Of a stretch of DNA of 28,037 nt, positions 18,708 to 25,296 are shown piece by piece. A program made the translations under genes and the position numbers. Below the pieces are notes generated by a model. The model made no database searches. It was not told the origin of the DNA and saw nothing but the letters and a program-made list of their open reading frames with translations. How positions within the stretch are numbered: position 1 is the first letter of the stretch; each line of letters opens with the position of its first letter. This DNA comes from Collinsella sp. (GTDB lineage: Bacteria; Actinomycetota; Coriobacteriia; Coriobacteriales; Coriobacteriaceae). The DNA is taken from contig DXLX01000002.1 in the NCBI GenBank assembly GCA_019414515.1, positions 1 to 28,037 on the forward strand. Direction: 5' to 3'.

Positions 18708-19760
18708 GTGAAAACGGGTATTTCGATTTATCTTTCCAACCCTCTGCAGGATATTGAGCGGACGATTGAACACGGTGCCGCGGCGGGTGCGCGCTATGCG
18801 TTCACCTCGCTGCATATTCCCGAGGATGGGGGAGCGGCGTATACCGATAAGGTCCGTCATGTGCTGTCGCTGCTTTCCGCCCGCGGCATTGCGCTCATTG
18901 CCGATGTGGGGCCGCGCACGTGCGATTTGCTCGGGCTTGAGCGCATCGAGGACCTGCGCGATCTGGGGTTGGAATACCTTCGTTTGGACTATGGCTTTAG
19001 CGCCCGGCGGGTCGCGGAGCTGTCCGGTGTATTTCGCATTGTGGTCAATGCATCGACGGTGAGTTCTGATGAAATCGCATCGTGGCGTGAGGCCGGTGCC
19101 GATGTGACTCGTTTTGCCGCCTGCCACAATTTTTACCCCAAGCCTTATACCGGTTTAGCTCTGGAGGACATTGCTCGGGTGAATCTTCGTCTTGCGGCGC
19201 TTGGATTCGAAATCATGGCTTTTGTGCCGGGCGATGCCAACGTTCGCGGGCCGGTATTCGAGGGACTGCCGACGGTCGAGACGCAGCGCGGTCGCGCGTC
19301 AAAGGTTGCCCTCAATATGCTTGAGCTTGCACATGGCGCCGATTGCGACATTGTGTTGGTCGGCGACCCCGATCTTTCCGATGCGGGCTGGGCGCAGTTT
19401 GCTCAAGTTTCCGCCGGATACGTGGACCTGCAATGCGAGCTTGAGCCCGGTTATGCCTATGTGCGCGGGCAGATTCATCACGACCGGCCCGACTCGAGTG
19501 TCCTCATCTTTAGGTCTCAGGAGTCACGTACGACGCATAAGCCGGATTCCGTGCCGACGGATGCCGGAGCCGGCCTGCCGCGAAAGGCGGGGTCGATCGC
19601 TGTGAGCAATAGCGGATATGGGCGCTACGAAGGCGAGCTTGAGATTGCGCGGGTCGATCTTCCCGGTGACGAGCGCATGAACGTTGCGGGCCATATCACG
19701 CCCGAGGCAATGGAGCTGCTGCCGTTCATCAAACGCGGATTCGGGGTACGGTTCGTTTAG
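18708..19760 (+). CDS. mupG: 6-phospho-N-acetylmuramidase, MupG type (DUF871)
   Basis: MupG, described in Staphylococcus aureus, is a cytoplasmic glycosidase that splits phosphorylated MurNAc-GlcNAc disaccharides into MurNAc-6-phosphate and GlcNAc, feeding MurQ. This protein has 350 residues, the same size as S. aureus MupG (351). An N-terminal TIM-barrel starts ISIYLSNPLQDIERTIEHGA, continues with ADVGPRTCDLLGL and LEYLRLDYGFS, and reaches FAACHNFYPKPYTGLALED and GFEIMAFVPGDANVRGPVFE. A cyclophilin-like C-terminal domain follows (about 240 on). Start GTG 18708 has AAAGGAG 9 bases upstream. Its place right after murR-murQ-murP gives the same gene set as the staphylococcal cluster, which supports the assignment strongly. 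Confidence 0.9.
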   Translation: MKTGISIYLSNPLQDIERTIEHGAAAGARYAFTSLHIPEDGGAAYTDKVRHVLSLLSARGIALIADVGPRTCDLLGLERIEDLRDLGLEYLRLDYGFSARRVAELSGVFRIVVNASTVSSDEIASWREAGADVTRFAACHNFYPKPYTGLALEDIARVNLRLAALGFEIMAFVPGDANVRGPVFEGLPTVETQRGRASKVALNMLELAHGADCDIVLVGDPDLSDAGWAQFAQVSAGYVDLQCELEPGYAYVRGQIHHDRPDSSVLIFRSQESRTTHKPDSVPTDAGAGLPRKAGSIAVSNSGYGRYEGELEIARVDLPGDERMNVAGHITPEAMELLPFIKRGFGVRFV

Positions 19761-19852
19761 CGTGTGACCCGTGGGCTACAATTGGCCCATCATACGAAGG
19801 CGCCTCGTGTGGCGTGTGCCCGCGTTGGCCGATCTATATTCGGAGGATTCCC

Positions 19853-20212
19853 ATGACCGTACTGTTTGTTGAATATCCCAAGTGCTCGACCTGTAAGAAG
19901 GCCAAGGCATGGCTGGACGAACACGGGGTAGAGTATATCGACCGCGATATCGTTTTGGACAATCCCACGGCTGATGAGCTTGCGACCTGGATTGCTCGTT
20001 CGGGACTGCCGGTGCGGCGCTTCTTTAATTCGTCGGGCATGAAATATCGAGAGCTGGGCCTGAAGGCGCGTCTAGATGCGGGCATGACGGATCGGGAGTG
20101 CTACGAGCTGCTGGCGACCGACGGCATGCTGGTCAAGCGTCCGCTGTTGGTGGGCGACGACTTTGCGATTCCCGGCTTTAGGGAAGCAGCTTGGACCGAG
20201 GCGCTGCTGTAG
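19853..20212 (+). CDS. ArsC/Spx family thioredoxin-fold protein
   Basis: The protein has 119 residues with the ArsC/Spx/YffB fold. C11 and C14 form a CSTC motif near the start (VEYPKCSTCKKAKAWL), followed by FFNSSGMKYRELGLK and VKRPLLVGDDFAIPGF; the Arg before Pro-Leu in the last segment is conserved in the family. Members include arsenate reductases and the redox regulator Spx. The CxxC form is as in Spx and many uncharacterised reductases rather than classical plasmid ArsC, which has CGTS/CGTC forms. No arsenic genes are near, so a detoxification role is not supported. GGAGG lies 6 bases before ATG 19853. It converges with the minus-strand gene at 20285 and the 72 bases between show no good terminator. 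Confidence 0.88.
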   Translation: MTVLFVEYPKCSTCKKAKAWLDEHGVEYIDRDIVLDNPTADELATWIARSGLPVRRFFNSSGMKYRELGLKARLDAGMTDRECYELLATDGMLVKRPLLVGDDFAIPGFREAAWTEALL

Positions 20213-20284
20213 CGGCTGCGGAAAGTGCGACCCGTTTTGAGCGCTCGGGGTGGGACGTGTTTTCCATCGGAGGGCTCGCTCGGC

Positions 20285-20695
20285 TCAATCCTTGAGCTGT
20301 GCCCATTCGTGCGGACCGTAGACCTTTACGTGCTTGTTGGGCTTGCCGCTCCAGTACTCCTCGTCCATAAAGGGCAGATATGCCTGAACACCGGGGCAGA
20401 TAAAGGGAATCCGCTGCTGTTGCAGTCGCTCGCGTTGGCGCTGCTCCAGGTGCGCCTCGGATATGACAGTCGGCATACCGGACAGCTCGACGAGGCTTGC
20501 CTGGATTCGCTTAAGGTCGGGGAGTCCCGCGTGCCATGACATCCGCATGATCAAAAAGGATGCACGGCGGTATTTTGCCTGCATCACCGTGATGGCGGGG
20601 CGCAGGGTGGGATGGATTTTGTCCCGTTCGGGCCAAAGGTCAGCAGTGATCTCGAGGCCCAGGGTCTCCCATAGGTAATCAAGCTCTTCGTCCAT
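20285..20695 (-). CDS. Conserved-looking protein of unknown function (136 aa)
   Basis: I do not recognise this protein with confidence. It is a soluble 136-residue protein with no signal peptide or membrane segment. Its second half (LVELSGMPTVISEAHLEQRQ, then RLQQQRIPFICPGVQAYLPF) resembles, from memory, the N-terminal domain found in some MarR-like winged-helix proteins that contain an IPFIVPGKQ-type segment. No winged helix is present here, so it may be a stand-alone version or a shortened one. GC-rich third codon positions on this strand and an SD-like CGAGG before the ATG support it as real. It is the only minus-strand gene in the middle of the window; its stop is TGA, rare here. Confidence 0.7.
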   Translation of the reverse strand: MDEELDYLWETLGLEITADLWPERDKIHPTLRPAITVMQAKYRRASFLIMRMSWHAGLPDLKRIQASLVELSGMPTVISEAHLEQRQRERLQQQRIPFICPGVQAYLPFMDEEYWSGKPNKHVKVYGPHEWAQLKD

Positions 20696-20888
20696 GGCGC
20701 CTCGATATCTACGTGATCATTGATACTTCGATTGTGTTGCCTGGTGCTATCGTTTTCGCGGTAGAATCTGCCAACGGTTGACGGCTACCGCTCGCGGCGT
20801 TTTGCCCTTCGTGTGCAGCGGTCGACTTCACAGGTCCTTCACGTGTCGGCCGTATTTGACTGAATTTCAAAAAAGTCAAAATTGGGGC
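20696..20888. other. Intergenic region before the tRNA promoter
   Basis: No gene was found. There is an inverted repeat GCGGTAG/CTACCGC (20758-20764 and 20785-20791) overlapping a TAGAAT hexamer, and a 7-bp inverted repeat TTTGACT/AGTCAAA near 20855-20880. Their roles are unknown. Confidence 0.35.
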
Positions 20889-20917
20889 TTGCGTCACGGC
20901 CGGACTTCCCGTATATT
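20889..20917 (+). promoter_or_regulatory. Promoter of the tRNA-Gln/tRNA-Glu pair
   Basis: TTGCGT (20889-20894) and TATATT (20912-20917) are 17 bases apart. Start of transcription would be near 20925, about 38 bases before tRNA-Gln. This is one of the clearest promoters in the window. Confidence 0.7.
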
Positions 20918-20961
20918 TCTTTCTTGCGCAAAGGCACAGCCGAGCGCAGCGATGCAGTCAT

Positions 20962-21035
20962 TGGGATGTCGTCTAATGGCAGGACAGCGGATTCTGGTTC
21001 CGTCAATGGGGGTTCGACTCCCTCCATCCCAGCCA
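20962..21035 (+). tRNA. tRNA-Gln (anticodon CUG)
   Basis: The acceptor stem pairs TGGGATG (20962-20968) with CATCCCA (21025-21031), then discriminator G and an encoded CCA. The anticodon loop TTCTGGT closes a 5-bp stem and places CTG at the anticodon. The T-arm has GGTTCGACTCC. It reads CAG codons and is co-transcribed with the tRNA-Glu 17 bases downstream. Confidence 0.93.
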
Positions 21036-21052
21036 TTGCATTTGCTACATAT

Positions 21053-21129
21053 GGCCCGTTCGTCTAGCGGTTTAGGACGCCGCCCTCTCAAGGCGGAGAT
21101 CACCAGTTCGAATCTGGTACGGGCTACCA
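21053..21129 (+). tRNA. tRNA-Glu (anticodon CUC)
   Basis: The acceptor arm GGCCCGT (21053-21059) pairs with ACGGGCT with a G-U first pair, followed by ACCA, so CCA is encoded. The anticodon loop CTCTCAA between CCGCC and GGCGG gives CTC, reading GAG, the favoured Glu codon of this GC-rich genome. The T-arm AGTTCGAATCT is standard. Confidence 0.93.
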
Positions 21130-21139
21130 AAATTGAACG

Positions 21140-21168
21140 CCCGGGCCTCGTAAGAGACCCGGGTTTTG
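21140..21168 (+). terminator. Terminator of the tRNA operon
   Basis: CCCGGG-C-CTC pairs with GAG-A-CCCGGG (21140-21163, one C-A mismatch) and is followed by TTTT. It ends the tRNA transcript 10 bases after tRNA-Glu. Confidence 0.8.
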
Positions 21169-21226
21169 TGTATTGACCGATATTTAAGGCGCGCGTTGAG
21201 TCTGCCGCCCGGACCGAGGAGTTGTC

Positions 21227-22144
21227 ATGGACCTGCCTATCAGCTTGGAAGACATCACGTATGCCGAGAACTATCTGGCGCAGGGCGACCTGGCTACGGC
21301 GACGCCGCTGCTTGAGCGTCTGGTGGAGCTCGCCGAGGAGTATATCGACGCTGAGTGCAAGACGGAGGAGAAGCGCCAGTACTTTAGCTTCGACAGCAAG
21401 TTTGAGCGCCTGGCCTATCGCCGCGTGGAGAAGGATCCGCGCGAGCTGGTGCAGGTCGAGGTTCCCTTTGACCGCCTGTACTCCGACATGGCGTTTGCCT
21501 ACATTCGCCAGCAGGATTATGTGAGTGCTCGGAATGCCCTGATGCAGGCCGTGCGTTGGGATCCCATGAACTGCAACTATCGCTTGGACTTGGCCGAGCT
21601 GTTCCGCGCGCTCGAGGACAAGCAGGAGTGGGCATCGCTCTCGTTCTCGGTGCTGGAGCGCGCGAGCGACGGTAAGTGCGCCGCACGCGCCTACACCAAT
21701 TTGGGTCAGTACTTCTTGGAGCCCGAGACCGAGAACATTTCGGCTGCCGTGGGCTGCGCGCGTCTGGCGCTGCGCCTGGCGCCCAATGATGCGCATACGA
21801 CGCGCCTGCTCAACAAGATCCATACCACCTATCCGGATGTCGCGGACGAGAGTGACGACCATGTGATGGGTGAGCTCGCCCTGCAGGGCGTGCCGACCTC
21901 GCCTTCGGCCGAGATCGCCATCTGCCTGATCATGTGCGCGACCGATGCTGCAAGCGACGGCGACAAGCAGGAGGCTACGCGTCTGACGGTCCGTGCCCGC
22001 GACCTGGTGGGCGAGGAGGCATGCGCGGCGATTATCAAGCTGGTGCGCGAGAGCGATGCCGAGCTTAATGCCGAGCGCAGGGCAAAGCGCGAGGCTGCGG
22101 GCTCAAACGCCGATGGCGCCAAGGAGGCCGGCGATGCCCAGTAA
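21227..22144 (+). CDS. TPR-like helical repeat protein of unknown function
   Basis: The 305-residue protein is nearly all helical with tetratricopeptide-like repeats: AENYLAQGDLATATPLLERL (about 13-32), YSDMAFAYIRQQDYVSARNA (about 86-105), and ARAYTNLGQYFLEPE with LALRLAPNDA (about 152-190). Such repeats mediate protein contacts. No signal peptide or membrane segment is seen, so it should be cytoplasmic. The C-terminal 30 residues are charged and Ala-rich, probably disordered. It overlaps smpB by 11 bases, and the smpB SD lies inside it, so the two are translated together. That suggests, but does not prove, a link to translation or ribosome rescue. GAGGAG precedes ATG 21227. Confidence 0.82.
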   Translation: MDLPISLEDITYAENYLAQGDLATATPLLERLVELAEEYIDAECKTEEKRQYFSFDSKFERLAYRRVEKDPRELVQVEVPFDRLYSDMAFAYIRQQDYVSARNALMQAVRWDPMNCNYRLDLAELFRALEDKQEWASLSFSVLERASDGKCAARAYTNLGQYFLEPETENISAAVGCARLALRLAPNDAHTTRLLNKIHTTYPDVADESDDHVMGELALQGVPTSPSAEIAICLIMCATDAASDGDKQEATRLTVRARDLVGEEACAAIIKLVRESDAELNAERRAKREAAGSNADGAKEAGDAQ

Positions 22145-22604
22145 GCGCGAGCGCAAGCTCATTTCCAAGAATCGCTCGGCACATCACGAGTACTTTATCG
22201 ATGAGACGTTTGAGTGCGGTATTGAGCTGAGCGGCACCGAGGTCAAGTCGATTCGCGAGCGCGCCTGCCAGATTACCGATACCTTTGCATTGATTCGTGG
22301 CGGTGAGTGCTGGCTCGTCGGCCTGCATATCCACCCTTATAGCCATGGTGGCGTGTGGAATCGCGATCCCGACCGTCGGCGCCGTCTGCTGCTGCACCGC
22401 AAGGAGATCGACTTTCTTGACGGCAAACTTCGCAACCGTGGTTATGCGCTGGTTCCGTTGGAGCTCTACTTTAATACCGACGGTCGCGTAAAACTGCTGC
22501 TGGGCCTAGGCCGCGGCAAGAAGCTTTACGACAAGCGCGAGGATATGGCCAAGCGCGATGTCCAGCGCGAGATCGACCGCGCCCTCAAGGAGCGCAATCG
22601 CTAG
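22134..22604 (+). CDS. smpB: SsrA-binding protein SmpB
   Basis: SmpB carries tmRNA to stalled ribosomes for rescue of the ribosome and tagging of the unfinished protein. The 156-residue protein has the whole family pattern: SKNRSAHHEYFIDETFECGI, ELSGTEVKSIRERACQITDTF, the GLHIHPYSHGGVWNRDPDR segment, KEIDFLDGKLRNRGYALVPL, and the basic tail GRGKKLYDKREDMAKRD that enters the decoding site. ATG 22134 has AAGGAGG (22121-22127) as SD. The tmRNA gene ssrA is often near smpB, but I do not find it in the bases that follow. RNase R, a partner of this pathway, is also in the window. Confidence 0.96.
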   Translation: MPSKRERKLISKNRSAHHEYFIDETFECGIELSGTEVKSIRERACQITDTFALIRGGECWLVGLHIHPYSHGGVWNRDPDRRRRLLLHRKEIDFLDGKLRNRGYALVPLELYFNTDGRVKLLLGLGRGKKLYDKREDMAKRDVQREIDRALKERNR

Positions 22605-22616
22605 GCGTTCTGTATA

Positions 22617-22683
22617 AGTTGCGGTGGAATACGGACTGTTTTGCCTGTTTGAGGGGCTATTCAGTCCTTATTTCACCGCAACT
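22617..22683. repeat. 22-bp inverted repeat downstream of smpB
   Basis: Arms 22617-22638 (AGTTGCGGTGGAATACGG...) and 22662-22683 (...CACCGCAACT) match at 20 of 22 positions around a 23-base loop. No T run follows, and a separate terminator lies at 22728, so this is not the smpB terminator in the simple sense. It looks like a small mobile-element-derived or REP-like repeat. Confidence 0.7.
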
Positions 22684-22727
22684 GCGGGCGTCTCATCTTG
22701 CTTATACTGTTTTGACACATATGTCTC

Positions 22728-22761
22728 AAAGGTGGTGTCCGTTGTGGGCGCCGCCTTTTTT
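22728..22761 (+). terminator. Terminator-like hairpin before the flavin reductase gene
   Basis: AAAGGTGGTG (22728-22737) pairs with the strand ending CGCCGCCTTT with G-U pairs, and six T follow (22756-22761). A near-palindrome TTGACACATATGTCTCAA (about 22712-22729) and a TGCTTATACT possible extended -10 (about 22699-22708) lie just upstream, so the hairpin may sit in the leader of the next gene. Confidence 0.6.
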
Positions 22762-22812
22762 GTGGGTACATACATCCATGAGGTTCCAACCCGGGTTAGG
22801 GGAGTGATTGTT

Positions 22813-23316
22813 ATGGACAAAACTGCGTTCTTTACCATGCCGAGCGGCCTGTACGTGGTGAGCTCCGCGGCAGACGGGCTGCGTGCCGGCTGCGTCATCA
22901 ACACAGCAGTGCAGGTGACGTCCATGCCGCCGCGCATTTCGGTTGCAGTGAACAAGGACAACGTCACCTCGGGCGTCATCGCTTCGGCCAAAGCGTTCGC
23001 GCTGACCGTGATCGATCAGACCGCCGATATGCTCTACATCGGTAACTTTGGGTTCCGCACCAGCAGCGATTATGACAAGTTTGCCAAATACGAGACCCGC
23101 GAGACGGCTCTGGGCATGCCCTATGTGCCCGAGCACGCGGCGGCCCTGTTTAGCTGCCATTTGATCGACACTGTGGATGTTGGCACGCATCTGCTGTTTA
23201 TCGGCGAGGTCGAGGATGCCGAGCGCTTGAGTGACGAGACGCCGCTCACCTACGATTACTACCATAAGGTCCTGAAGGGCAAGACGCCTCCGAAGGCGTC
23301 CTCGTATCAAGGCTAG
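22813..23316 (+). CDS. Flavin reductase family (FMN-binding split-barrel) protein
   Basis: The 167-residue protein belongs to the flavin reductase/DIM6-NTAB family of FMN-binding split barrels, which pass electrons from NAD(P)H to flavin or bind FMN for electron transfer. Family marks are the start FFTMPSGLYVVSSAADGLRA, GCVINTAVQVTSMPPRISVA, NFGFRTSSDYDKFA and the LTYDYYHKVLKGKTPP end segment, which is typical of proteins that pair with rubredoxin. ATG 22813 has GGGGAG (22799-22804) 8 bases upstream. The next gene is a rubredoxin with its own promoter, so the two may form an electron-transfer pair for oxygen or peroxide defence in an anaerobe. Confidence 0.88.
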   Translation: MDKTAFFTMPSGLYVVSSAADGLRAGCVINTAVQVTSMPPRISVAVNKDNVTSGVIASAKAFALTVIDQTADMLYIGNFGFRTSSDYDKFAKYETRETALGMPYVPEHAAALFSCHLIDTVDVGTHLLFIGEVEDAERLSDETPLTYDYYHKVLKGKTPPKASSYQG

Positions 23317-23333
23317 AAATGTTTTAAAAATAC

Positions 23334-23361
23334 TTGCATTATATTATTGAGAATCTATACT
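23334..23361 (+). promoter_or_regulatory. Promoter of the rubredoxin gene
   Basis: TTGCAT (23334-23339) and TATACT (23356-23361) are 16 bases apart in an AT-rich stretch that contrasts with the GC-rich surroundings. The bases TATTATTGAGAATCTATA overlapping the -10 loosely recall Fur/PerR-type AT-rich operators, but the symmetry is weak. Confidence 0.6.
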
Positions 23362-23405
23362 GATAAATGAAGTACATCACCAGTCGCGTTCGAGAGGAGA
23401 ACATC

Positions 23406-23549
23406 ATGGCTGAGGAGAAGAAGACGTATAAGTTCGTGTGCGTCGTTTGCGGTTACGAGGTTGAGGTCGATACGCCCGAGCTGCCCGAGGATTATGTGTG
23501 CCCGGTGTGCGGCGTCGGTCCCGATCAGTTTGAGCTCGTCGAGGAGTAG
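23406..23549 (+). CDS. Short rubredoxin
   Basis: Rubredoxin is a small iron protein that carries single electrons. This one has only 47 residues. Ligand cysteines are C12, C15, C32 and C35 (FVCVVCGYEVEV and YVCPVCGVGPDQFELVEE). Between C15 and C32 are 16 residues, where free-standing rubredoxins have about 29, so the middle loop is missing and the form resembles the rubredoxin domain of rubrerythrin. ATG 23406 follows AGAGGAGA; an in-frame ATG at 23367 lacks an SD. Likely partner: the flavin reductase just upstream. Confidence 0.9.
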   Translation: MAEEKKTYKFVCVVCGYEVEVDTPELPEDYVCPVCGVGPDQFELVEE

Positions 23550-23590
23550 CTCGCAGACACACGGCGAAAGCCGAACATAGCTCTGTCCAA

Positions 23591-23628
23591 GGGTTCCGGT
23601 CGAATTCTCGGCCGGGACCCTTTTGATT
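23591..23628 (+). terminator. Terminator of the rubredoxin gene
   Basis: GGGTTCCGGTCG (23591-23602) pairs with 23609-23620 with two G-U pairs, followed by TTTTGATTT. It is a one-way terminator: the minus strand has no T run for mntH. Confidence 0.85.
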
Positions 23629-23630
23629 TA

Positions 23631-23671
23631 TCTGACGGTTTAAAACGGTCTCACGTGTTACAGATTAAGAC
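23631..23671. repeat. Half unit of the 80-bp hairpin repeat, downstream of mntH
   Basis: TGTTACAGATTAAGA (23656-23670) is the reverse box of the array at 25081-25296. The bases just before it (AAAACGGTCTCACG) match the loop end of the second hairpin there (AAAACCGGCCCTTCG). The expected 5' arm, 40 bases upstream, is absent; the rubredoxin terminator occupies that place. Confidence 0.6.
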
Positions 23672-23700
23672 GTTATATCTGGACAGTCACGCCATCCCAA

Positions 23701-24957
23701 TTACATCCCCGTTAGCAGCACGATGTCGAGAATCGTCACGATGACGCCGATCCCTACGAGCAGCGCGTTGAGCGGGCGCGAGTTGGCGTATTTGCCCATA
23801 ACGCGGGCTGAGCTGGTGAGCCGTATGAGCACAAAGACCGTAATCGGCAGCTGAAGCGACAGCAGTGCCTGACTCCAGATGAGACCTTCAAAAGGATTTG
23901 GGATGACCAGACACGCCGCCACTGCGCCGGCGAAACAGGCCGCTACCCCGATCGAGGAATGTCGGTCGTGGATGTCGTATTCCTCGTCGAACATGCCCGC
24001 GGTGATGGTTCCCGCCGCCATGCCCGCTGTCACGCTGCTCGATAGTCCCGCGAACAGCAGCGCTACCGCAAAGATGGTCGAGCTCGCCGGGCCCAAGATG
24101 GGGGAGAGCGTGGCCGCTGCGACGGCGAGGTCGTCTACGACAATGCCGTGCGCAAAGAAGGTCGTTGCGGCCAGGATGACCATGGCCGAGTTGATTGCCC
24201 AGCCCACGCCCATCGAAAAGAGCGTGTCGAAGAGCTCATAGCGCAGACGCTCTTCGATAACCTGCTCGCCTTGGCCTTCGAAGTGCATGGATTGGATGAC
24301 CTCGGAGTGCAGAAAAAGGTTGTGGGGCATAACGACCGCACCCAGGACACTCACGATAATCGCGGCAGAGCCAGTGGGCATGCTGGGCGTGATCCAGCTT
24401 GCGGCGGCTTGCGGCCAGTCGACCTTGACTAGCGCAAGCTCGGCCAAAAACGAGAGTCCTACCACGCCGACGAAGGCGATGATCCAGCGCTCGGCACGCT
24501 TGTAGGAGTTCGTCATGAGCATTGCCATCGATGCCGCGGCCACGATGACGCAGCCGGCACGCACGGGCAGTCCAAAGAGCATCTGGAGCGCGATCGCGCC
24601 GCCCAGGACCTCGGCCATAGCGGTGGCGATGGTCGCGAGGTAGGCACTGGCGAGCACCGTGCGTCCAACGAAACGGGGGAGGTAGCGCGTCGTGGCTTCG
24701 GCAAGACAGGCGCCCGTTGCGATACCCAGGTGTGCAGCGTTGTGCTGCAACACGATGAGCATAATCGTGGACAGCGTGACCACCCACAGCAGCGCGTAGC
24801 CAAATTGTGAGCCCGCGGCCATATTTGAGGCCCAGTTGCCCGGATCGATAAAGCCGACGGTCACGAGCAGCCCGGGGCCGATATGCCGCGCAATGTCTAG
24901 GCCTCCGTGACCACCGGTGCGTCGGGAGCCAAAGTGTTGTTTGAGATGGTTGAGCAT
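23701..24957 (-). CDS. mntH: Nramp-family divalent metal (Mn2+/Fe2+) transporter
   Basis: Nramp proteins import Mn(II) or Fe(II) with protons. The 418-residue protein has about 11 membrane segments. Metal-site residues are present: D38 and N41 in GFIDPGNWASN of the first segment, and the M-P-H of VLGAVVMPHNLFLHSEVIQS in the sixth; the methionine favours Mn(II)/Fe(II) over hard ions. ATG at 24957-24955 is chosen for its SD AGGAG; in-frame ATGs upstream have none. It is transcribed away from gltB, with a promoter and palindromic operator at 24994-25022. Repeat elements of one family flank it on both sides. Confidence 0.93.
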   Translation of the reverse strand: MLNHLKQHFGSRRTGGHGGLDIARHIGPGLLVTVGFIDPGNWASNMAAGSQFGYALLWVVTLSTIMLIVLQHNAAHLGIATGACLAEATTRYLPRFVGRTVLASAYLATIATAMAEVLGGAIALQMLFGLPVRAGCVIVAAASMAMLMTNSYKRAERWIIAFVGVVGLSFLAELALVKVDWPQAAASWITPSMPTGSAAIIVSVLGAVVMPHNLFLHSEVIQSMHFEGQGEQVIEERLRYELFDTLFSMGVGWAINSAMVILAATTFFAHGIVVDDLAVAAATLSPILGPASSTIFAVALLFAGLSSSVTAGMAAGTITAGMFDEEYDIHDRHSSIGVAACFAGAVAACLVIPNPFEGLIWSQALLSLQLPITVFVLIRLTSSARVMGKYANSRPLNALLVGIGVIVTILDIVLLTGM

Positions 24958-24993
24958 GGTGCGCTCCTGCGTGCCGTTTGTTTGACGCCGCAA

Positions 24994-25022
24994 AGGATAC
25001 CCGTTTTAGGCTAAAAAGTTAA
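24994..25022 (-). promoter_or_regulatory. mntH promoter with palindromic operator in the spacer
   Basis: On the minus strand TTAACT (25022-25017) and TATCCT (24999-24994) are 17 bases apart. The spacer holds the 13-bp palindrome TTTTAGGCTAAAA (25004-25016), placing an operator exactly under RNA polymerase. The TTAG/CTAA halves recall DtxR/MntR-family boxes, which repress metal uptake genes when metal is plentiful. The regulator's identity is an inference. A looser GTTA...TAAC repeat adjoins at 25018-25033. Confidence 0.55.
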
Positions 25023-25080
25023 CCAAGACTAACAAGATTGTTGTATTTGAATAGGATGGTGGAAGGGGATTGCTGAAATG

Positions 25081-25296
25081 TCTTGATCTGTAACAACTAG
25101 GGATGGAAATTGGGCCTAGGTGTTACAGGTCAAGACAGGAAGAAATGGTCCTATGGAATATCTCGATCTGTAACAGCTGACCGCCAAAACCGGCCCTTCG
25201 TGTTACAGATCGAGACAAACCAAAACTGTCCTGCAGAAAATCTCAATCTGTAACATCTAGGCGCCAAAATTGGGTCTTCCTGTTACGGATTGAGAT
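25081..25296. repeat. Array of three 80-bp hairpin units (six 15-bp boxes every 40 bp, alternating orientation)
   Basis: The box TCTYRATCTGTAACA occurs at 25081, 25161 and 25241, and its reverse complement at 25121, 25201 and 25281: exactly every 40 bases. Each forward/reverse pair makes a 15-bp stem around a 25-base loop; units are joined by 25-base linkers. Positions 4-5 of the box differ between units (TG, CG, CA) but agree within each pair, so pairing is kept; the remaining differences are G-U compatible. The loops are alike, with a CCAAAA-type core. It lies between the divergent mntH and gltB. It is not a CRISPR, since neighbouring boxes are inverted and the intervals are similar to each other. 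Confidence 0.85.

Noticed and set aside
19853..20212. Arsenate detoxification gene
   Set aside because: No arsenic resistance genes nearby, and the CxxC form is also found in Spx and other family members, so only the family name is supported.
22605..22812. tmRNA (ssrA) next to smpB
   Set aside because: The 208-base gap is too short for tmRNA, has no tRNA-like ends and is filled by an inverted repeat and a terminator.
25081..25296. CRISPR array
   Set aside because: Adjacent boxes are in opposite orientation, the intervening 25-base pieces are similar to one another, and no cas genes are near.
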